From positions 186,001-250,000 of the forward strand of contig NW_024067911.1 in NCBI RefSeq assembly GCF_009389715.1: a stretch of DNA of 64,000 nucleotides, read 5' to 3'. This stretch comes from Phoenix dactylifera (taxonomy: Eukaryota > Streptophyta > Magnoliopsida > Arecales > Arecaceae). Position 1 is the first letter of the stretch. Each line of letters begins with the position of its first letter. Both the position numbers and the translations under genes were made by a program. Under the pieces are notes generated by a model. That model was not told the origin of the DNA and did no database searches. It saw only the letters and a program-made list of their open reading frames with translations. Below are positions 56,144-64,000 of this stretch, in pieces.

Positions 56144-58594
56144 GTCCCTGCCACTTGTCCTCTCTCTTTCTCTCTCTGCGATCTATGGAGAAGCTCTCTC
56201 TTTTCTCTTAACAAATCTTATTGTTTCAATAGTTCTCGAGTCGGTACTTTCTGTAGACATGGAAAAAAAGTTCTTTCCTTTTTTTTGTCCCTACAGTTCT
56301 TTATATTAAGAAAGGGGTTGCATGAGAGATTTTGAGATAGAAAATTGGACGAAGAGGAGTCCATAATAATTTGGATCTGTAGCTCGTTTTTTCCGCATGG
56401 TACGATTTCGAACGTCGAGGCCAAAAAAAACAAAAAAACAAAAAAAAATCTCGCGTCCGAATGGGTGTGAAACGGAAAATATCTTTTCCCCTTCCTTATG
56501 GGTTTTTTTTTTTTTGGGGGGGGGGGGGGGAGGAAGCTTCCATGAAGTTTCTCCCGGAGGAAACGATATGAAATAAATTGATTTGAAAGTGATCCCTTAA
56601 TTTATGTCGTACGCCTTGTTCGTTCGTTCTGCGTCTTCCGTTCCTTATCCCGTTATGAAACCAACAAAGCCTCAGTCGTAAATAGCTTCAGTTATTAGTA
56701 TATGCGACAAAAAAGGGAAGAGTAGTGGCGGGAGGTGGAGGTCAGCACACGTCTGTAATGGGAACCCTTAGTGGGTTAGGTGTAGTAATGGGTCCACCTA
56801 TATGGCTGGAAATCTCATGCCGACCATACCGGTTTTACCAAATCTTTTGTAGGGCCCATGCATCAACAGCGTATTTGGTCAGATCATGTTTGAATGGCAT
56901 TCAACTGCACCAACTTCGAATCTTGGAGGAACATGGGCTGCATAATGTTACCTGAAAATGTTTTAGGATGTGTTCAGATGGAAAGGAGTGGCAAGTTTTT
57001 GAATGGACTTTTGACTTGAATTTTTCTTTGGGGGGCTCATCGATCTTTGGCACCTTTGAATCGTCCAAAATGACTTTGATCCGATCAGCAATTAAAAGTT
57101 TTCAGCTTTTGCGTGCAGCACCTTTGATGGGATTGCAATGGTAGAAAGCAAGGTTTATAATAAGATGTTTTACAATTATGATCAGAATCTAGATAGTAGC
57201 CATTGCCTAGCCATTATTCAATCATGCCATAATACTTTTAAATTCAAATATCTACGCTACTGCAAGAATTTTTTATTCAGTAAAGGTCACTTTAGCAAAT
57301 AGCAGAAGTTTCCCATCGGCTATTGTCCATTATCTTCCATTGTAATGGCTAATAATGGTCATTACAACAGCTATTATTCTTTTACTGAATAAACTCAGTG
57401 TTGGTCTGAATGGGTTTATTGGCCATTTTTTCTGCTACAATGATGTGTAAGAGGTTGAGAGGGTGTCCATTATTTAGTCTAAACCATATGATCAACACCA
57501 TTACCAACTGAGTTGGACTTATTTGTGGTGAGAAAATGGTTTATGTATCTGGTAAATACAGTCAATTTTTTGGATCATGTGAGCTATAAAGGGCTGTCGT
57601 CCTCTAAAGAAGAAAATTATCAATGAATTGAGTGTCCCATCATATGCACATCCAGTGACAGGAGGGTGTCTGTTTTGTATATGGTTGAAGTGTCCATACA
57701 CGTGATATTTAAGAGGTGAATAATGTCTTGAGGTGCCTGGATCTGCATGGTAATTAGATTTAAATTAACATCAAGTTGGTCAAATGATCCTCCCAAACCT
57801 AATGATACTAGTGAAACCCTTTTGTGTTCTTGAAACACTTTTATGTTCTCCAATATCCAGTCAACATGTGTGATTTGGAAATATTCTAATATCTTGGCAA
57901 TCAGTTTCAACATATAAGTATGACTCTACGATTTGCATACTAATTTCCCCATTTCAGCTTGTTTGAAGGGAAGAAGTTTATTTTTATTTTAAACACAATT
58001 TCAAGCAAAAACATTTGGTTCTCGTCCCAAACATTCAAAGTTGGGGATCTATATATGGTTGTGATTATTGAATGATGATATCCTTAATAATCTCTACTAT
58101 CATAACGAAAACTCTTGGGTGTAACACTTCAACCCTCTTTTGACTCCACATTTTGTTATATTTACGAAAATACCTTTAATCAGAAAGACTTTAGTCTTTA
58201 TCTATATATAAATTTGTTTTTTTTTCCTTTTTGGGTCCATGGGGGACGTGCACCATTTTCTACATACTAGTTCTAAAATTTCGGAACTAAGGTCTGGAAA
58301 CTCGATTTCCGCTTTGAGTAAGTCCATGGAGCTTCATTTTGACGGTTTTAGAAGTTCTACTCCAAGTTTTAGATTTTCAATAAACAAAAAATAACATGAA
58401 TATAAAAGAAGCCAAGAAAAATTATTACATGACATTTCAAAGTGTTTTGTGCTATATAGGTTCTTTATTTTTGCAATTTCAACAATTTCGGGCTGAAGTT
58501 AATTTTACATAAGTCAAATTCCTAAGTATATTGTTATTTTGTACTGCAATATATATTATTTATAACCTTTGATTCATTGTATGCCATCCTATAC

Positions 58595-58745
58595 TGAACC
58601 GGGCGGTACGGGCTATGCTGTACTAGTTTGGTATTTGTACATGCTACGGGGGGTGTATCAACACTCGATACACCGAACTAGCCCCCATACCAGGCGTACC
58701 GACACAGTGACAGGATGGCACCGGTACGGGGCCCGGTATCGAGAC
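58595..58745. repeat. GC-rich GGTACGG/CGGTACC repeat fragment
   Basis: Repeated CCGGGCGGTACGGG, ATACACCGAACTAG and GGCACCGGTACGGG words stand out against AT-rich flanks, with local inverted similarity. It looks like a fragment of a dispersed monocot repeat; boundaries and class are not determined. Confidence 0.45.
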
Positions 58746-60192
58746 AACGTACTTTGCTTTGTTTGTTTCAAAATTTATTGTGTTCATCAACCATGAAACT
58801 TTTTAGTGCCTAGTATATCCAAATCTTTTTCTTCACTTTTTAGGAGAGCTCACTATTATATTGAATTTAGCATTTCTTACTTATATTTGAGCTTAAGAGG
58901 CATTTATTTCTTATATTTGGGGTTATGGAATGTTATATTTATTTTATATAGAAAATATTATTTTTATGAAATGTATTATATGTAGTTGTTCACAATAATC
59001 TTTATAAAGTTCTGTAATAAGGGCCATTTTAGAGGCCTTAGCTCATCAAGGGTTATGTTTATTATTTGTTCCCTTTTTTAACTAAAGAAAAGCAATGAGA
59101 AACCACTAAATATTGGCACCATATAGACTTTGTACTTAAATAAATAAGGAAATCACCACAATAAGATATCAACGCTAAAATTAAGCTTTTAAAAAAAACA
59201 TCTATAGCTAGTCTTCGTCAATTTCAGCTAAAAATGACCGCTACCTGAAATTGGGCCAAAACCTTGATATCAACTTATCACCAGAGTGTTAGTTGGATGC
59301 TAGGGTGATATAAATCTCTCAAGATGCCTAGGCAGCCTTATCTTGTCATTATATGCACAAAGGCATATGCATGTTTGTGCATTTGTCTATGAACATAAAT
59401 AGATACACATGCAACTATATAAGTATATATGCATGAAAATACATGCAACATTTTAAACAAGTGTGTATGCATATACTTAAACATATATGTGTATGTACAA
59501 AATCCATACATGTCTCATGGGTTTGTACATGTATTATCTTTGATCTTGTAATTTTTATTCATAAATGAGGCGTGAATACTCTTTAAGGAGTCAAACACAT
59601 CGACTGGACTCAAGATAAAATAAAATTGTATTAGAAGTGTAAGATAAGTTAGGTGGAACAACTAACCAAGTTACACGAAAGCCTTCCATTTGAAACCCTA
59701 GAGCCAACCTCTAGTCTCTAGTAGAATTGACTATTAAGGAACTTTGGCAATTTGCATTTCTTGAGCAAAGGCGTTAATAGCATATGTGATTACTTATGTT
59801 TTATTTATGAGTTTAATATACAAACTAGAGAGTGTCGTGACAGTGTTTTTACCGTGCATATTTTAAAGCATGTTAAAATGTTGGTTTCATGAAACATAAG
59901 AAAACGTGATGATATAATGAAGTAGTTGAAATAAAGAATGACTGTGTAACTTTGCACTAAATCTATTGCTTGGGCAATTTCCTTTGTTCCTGGGTGATAA
60001 CCTAGGTGATTTGCTCGGTCCATCTCTTGGAGCCACCCAACTTTTTTACAATTATGCCTACAACACATGGATTTTGAGTTTAGTTAGTAGTAATAAAATA
60101 GGTGGTAAGTAAAACTATAGTAATAGTTTCCTCGATAATTTTCACATTAATGTATTGTCGAACATGCCTATCATGTTGTAGTAATACACTTT

Positions 60193-60660
60193 GGACTCGT
60201 TTGGTTCGCGGAAGAAGAAGGGGGGGAGTGTGGTCAACATAAAAATAAAGAAATACTTCTTATTTGGTTGGAGTTTTCAAAGGAGAGAGATGGAAAAATA
60301 GCATTCTTATGAAAATACGATTTCCATGTTTCATGGAAAAGAAAAACCCATGGGAGACATGGGACAACTACTTTTTCACTGGTTGGAAATTGGGGTCTCT
60401 TTTTGTTTCAAAAGTACCCTTAAGCCATCAAAATTCGTGGATAAGGTTTTTTCCTTTATTAAGGGTATAATAGGTATTTCATATAATTTTTCAGAAAAGT
60501 AGATATTCAACCAAACATAAGCCACTCTGAAATGTGCCTTTTTTTAATGATCAACCAAATATGTCAAAACCATTTTTTCAGGCATTATATTCTCAGGAAT
60601 CATCTTTTCATGACAAATATTCTAGTGAGGAAAAATTCTTTCTGCGAACCAAATGGATCC
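60193..60660. mobile_element. MITE copy E
   Basis: GGACTCGTTTGGTTCGCGG at the left and TGCGAACCAAATGGATCC at the right are inverted repeats. TTT flanks both ends (60190-60192 and 60661-60663). The 468-bp interior is co-linear with copy C but more AT-rich and diverged. Confidence 0.85.
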
Positions 60661-61141
60661 TTTCTGATTCTTCTTCTTTGTGAAGTTTAATCTCTCTCTC
60701 TTTCCCCCACCTCTCTTTCTTGTTTTAGCCCATTTTGCTTACAAACAGTCTATAAAGAAACAAAAATCAATATTCATAATAAGGGTTTAAACTTGCTTTG
60801 AAACCAAAATATCAAAGCTCGATCATGTTACATGTAATGTATCTACGTTATTGAACTTGCTGCTTATATGCACTATAGAGTCACTCTAGCCTTTTTCCAA
60901 AGTGATAGTCAAATAACCCAACCTCACATCTCTCTTGTTCCACCCTTTTATGAAAATAGATTTTAAGGTTATTAGCTGATTCAAGCCAATGTATTGATCA
61001 AGTTAGGATGGAGCATGAAATATGGGTGGAGCGTAGGTTCCGTGGCTATGTTTATGGCCTTCGATATAAGCATTGTCTTTTCTTTATTGCTAGATTTTAG
61101 GTAAATGGGATGTGGGTTGGCGAAACTCTAACCTTCCTATT

Positions 61142-61601
61142 TGGTAACAATCTAGGGCCTCTACCAAAAAAGCTAGCTAGGAGGTATTATTTAGGTTCCT
61201 TAGCCCTATATAGGTACCCAACATCTACCCAATGCATCGTCGATGTGGGACTAAATACGCCCACGTAGATTTTCACATATTGAGGAGGTTTAATCTTTGG
61301 TATCCTTGCCAGGCTAAGGGTCTAAATTCATTCAAATCCAATCATAGATATTACAAATTCAGTCACAAATACCACGATCAGCTCGTGGTCAATCCAAATG
61401 GGCCCGTGTTGCAGTGTCTTCTAGTTCACATGGGCCATGAGCTGGGTCCACTCTAATACCATTTATAACAACTTAGGATCTCATCCAAAAAGGCTAGTTA
61501 GAATGTATTATTTGGGTTTCTTGGCCATGTATAAATATCCAAGATCTACCCTAGTGCATGACTGTTGTGGGACTAAATACATACCTGCGCGGGTCCTCAC
61601 A
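61142..61601 (-). mobile_element. TRIM copy 2, complete
   Basis: Two LTRs (61142-61277 and 61464-61601, 136 and 138 bp) share AAAAAGCTAG, TATTATTTRGGTT, CAASATCTACCC and GATGTGGGACTAAATAC-type blocks and end in TCACA or CTCACA. The 186-bp interior has no coding capacity. The primer site CTCTAATACCA next to the right LTR is a one-base-decayed reverse complement of the initiator-Met site. The right LTR starts TATAACAAC instead of TGTAACAAC. No target duplication was found, so this copy is old. Confidence 0.8.
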
Positions 61602-63479
61602 TGTGTCCAATATAATAAAGATTACCTCTTCCTCTAATCTTATTCATTTAGATTATTAGGACCATGCATCTTTTACCTTCTATAGAAGGTTTTTTATTAT
61701 ACGTTCTGTTTATCATTAACAATTCTGACTTCTTCAATTCTTGAATGTTGCACTGATCCCATGATACATCGAATAAACCTTTGCTACTATAATTCATCGC
61801 ACATGGATCAGTGCATTGTTTTGTAGAACATTGTATTACATGGTGCACTGTGCTGGTGAGGAGTTGGTAGACTACACCAATAATGCTTAATGTATTAGTT
61901 TTTTTTTTAATAAATTAGGATATGGAGGGGCTCTAACCCCACACCTTACCAAATACCCACACCCCCACCTAGGCCGAAGCCCAGACCCCTAGGCAAACTG
62001 TGCCTAGCACTTGGGGTACCAGGGCGCAGAGTTTATGGGGGCTGAAACGAGGGTCAACATGCTGTGTAGTCGAACCCCTGTACCTTGCCTAAAATGCCAA
62101 GGGTTTGTACCATCCAAACCAAAGTTTGGTGGTATGCATACCTTTTTCCTCAAGTTTAGAAAATTAGATATGTTACTGCATGGATAAAAATACATCTAAG
62201 CTAAATTTTGAGACATCATGCGAGCATGTGTTTCATTCCCTTAAACTACATATATTTTCAACTGATTATATAGTTTATTGTAGTTTTTACCTTATATCTT
62301 GTACTTCTTTACTTTTATTTTTTGGGTTGATTGAACATAAATATATAATGCTAGTCCATGTTATTTGTGTGTTAGATCTTTTCAGATGATGAAGAGCATA
62401 TATCTAGGATTTGCTTCATGGCAATCGCCATGCATATTTAATATGGTTTAGAATGTTATTTTTATCTTATGGGCCAAAATCATGGTTGAATGTTAAAATG
62501 TGTCTAATGTTAGAGGTGCGAAGAGTAAGAGGGACATCTAATCATTCAAGAATCCACTAAGATATTTCAGAAGGGATGGGACAGAGGAGGTGGCTGGTAA
62601 AGATTGCAAAGCAAGCACACACTACTCAAAACATCCATAAGCAGTTGTTAGAGGGGTTCATAAATTACAAACACCCTTAACAGGGGGTAAGAAACTAGTA
62701 GAAAAGACTGGAACAGGAAAAATAAAAAGTTTTTACAAATATTTTGATGAACCAATGGAAATATCCTAACCAGTCCTGATGAGGTAGTACTGGCACTGAC
62801 ATGTTAAAGCTTTGAAATTTGGAGGCCCTTTTATGATGGAGGATTATACAAATCCAAGAGGTGCAAGTTTCAGGGACACTGAATGTAAGATATAACTCAA
62901 GAATTTAAAAATATCCAAAGGAGAATAAAAAATATCACATGTATTTGATAAGTGGAAAATGAAATACTTTTTGCAAGGTTTTGGAATGAACTAGAGGTGA
63001 ATTATGTTGATTGTGTCAGAACTGTCAGATCGCATACAGTGGGTTGGCTTATGGCATAACTTTGTGGTAACATAATGAAACAGTAAAGAAACATGATGGC
63101 CCTTTATAATGAAAGCGAGATCAAAGATCCAAACAGGTGCAAGTCAGAGACTGATCTGAAAGGTTCAGATTCCAGCTACAATTGTTAAATTTCTGATCAG
63201 ACTTCAGATCTGAAGTTTTCATGTGATCTTGATTAAATTCTTTAGTCGTTTGCATCCAGTAAATTTTCTGATGGCAAATGGAAAACATGATGTGGGGTTT
63301 CAGCCAGCGTTCAGCTATATTTATCAAAGTGATCCTGACATTAGATTGGTGAGCAAGTAAAAATAAACTTGTCAAGATTAAAGCTTACTAGCACGAATCT
63401 TCTATGAAAGATGACATTCCCACTCTCAAATCTCCTTGGAAACCAGTCCCTCCACATGCTTCCTGAGTCTTGATTTATT

Positions 63480-63570
63480 ATTTTTTTAAGGAGACCTTCC
63501 TAATGCCCGGATCGGACCCGCTTCCAATAACCAAGGATTGAAGGATGAGCCATTGTGTCATGCTAAGTGT
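63480..63570 (-). repeat. tRNA-derived SINE-like fragment
   Basis: On the reverse strand a TAGCATGACACAATGG A-box-like word (63565-63550) is followed 30 bases later by GGGTCCGATCC (63519-63509, B-box-like) and then a run of A. The layout is the same as at 18003-18110. Confidence 0.4.
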
Positions 63571-64000
63571 CAGAAGCTGTCATGACAAGCTTGAAAAGAA
63601 AACTAGGATGGGGGTTGTATTCCAACAATATACGTGTAAATATGTTATTTCTCCTAAAATATAGAAGGGGCCCATCTTCCTTCTCTTCCTCTTTTATGTG
63701 CAAGTACAACTAGATTGCTTATTTACTAATTTGAATATGGATATATTGTGTACATAGGATTCCTTACACTCATCCTAAATTCCAGTCCAAAACCTTCAGT
63801 TTATTAATAAATCTTATGAACAAAATCCTCCAAATGGTAAAATCTATATGAGGATGAGTTGTTCCCGATCACTATGCAACTAGTCCTCATCACTCAAGTT
63901 GTTCCCTATACCCACCTAGGTTCACTAGATACTTTAACTTTTCTTATCATGCAACTTTTTCATTAATTTGAATCTCATAGTTATGATAGCGATGACAAGG

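Larger units (their letters stand above)
56144..64000 (+). other. First intron of the Ca2+-ATPase gene (runs off the window)
   Basis: No second exon (expected to continue with an EKIRVAL-like segment) was found in these 7.86 kb. The sequence is therefore read as a very long intron 1 or a split assembly. It contains MITE copy E, TRIM copy 2, a GGTACC-rich repeat, a SINE-like fragment and a T13/G14 homopolymer junction near 56505-56531. The short ORFs within it are not convincing genes. Confidence 0.5.

Noticed and set aside
61900..62150. Possible third tRNA-like SINE around GGGGTTCGACTACAC
   Set aside because: A B-box-like word is present on the reverse strand but no A-box at suitable spacing was found.

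Overview
The window is nuclear DNA from a flowering plant, most likely a monocot. Its host genes have plant-type introns and plant-specific families, its retroelements are Angela-type Copia and Tat-type Ty3/gypsy, and MITEs, a TRIM and short SINE-like repeats fill introns and spacers. A palm-like genome fits the repeat content, but the sequence alone does not fix the species.

Four host loci are supported. (1) 2222-5078 (+): a two-exon pentatricopeptide repeat protein of 416 aa resembling Arabidopsis At1g01970. (2) 16837-11573 (-): an eight-exon NOP56 gene, the box C/D snoRNP core protein, with four telo-boxes just upstream of its ATG and an apparent one-base frameshift in its lysine-rich tail. 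(3) 45278-45450 (+): one exon resembling the N-terminal half of a plant PIG-Y-like membrane protein; the rest was not found. (4) 55967-56143 (+): the first coding exon of an autoinhibited, calmodulin-regulated Ca2+-ATPase (ACA), whose first intron appears to run off the right edge.

The middle (about 19.5-44.7 kb) is a nest of retrotransposons. A decayed gypsy relic (19501-22440) and a dispersed repeat lie next to a nearly complete Angela-type Copia element (22742-44673, 2.2-kb LTRs, target duplication CCCTT). A Tat-lineage gypsy element (27661-40295, reverse strand, 0.75-kb LTRs, target duplication GTACT) has landed inside the Copia integrase gene. Both LTR pairs are almost identical, so both insertions look recent. 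A smaller gag-only relative of the Tat element lies at 6138-9391.

The most interesting content is inside the Tat element. Opposite to its broken gag-pol is an intact, antisense, spliced gene (28945-31313; three coding exons, 729 aa). It carries a gypsy-type putative transposase domain (PF04195-like), a bipartite nuclear-localisation-like signal and a long coiled coil, with its own TATA-like box and a likely 5'-UTR intron. Downstream come 13 copies of a 46-bp repeat, then seven copies of a 121/124-bp repeat arranged as a 369-bp higher-order repeat, then a second antisense promoter-like region with a perfect TATAAATA.

The right third (44.7-64 kb) is gene-poor. It holds four of the five copies of one palindromic-ended MITE family, two copies of one TRIM, a 58-bp minisatellite, AT-rich tracts and the long ACA intron.
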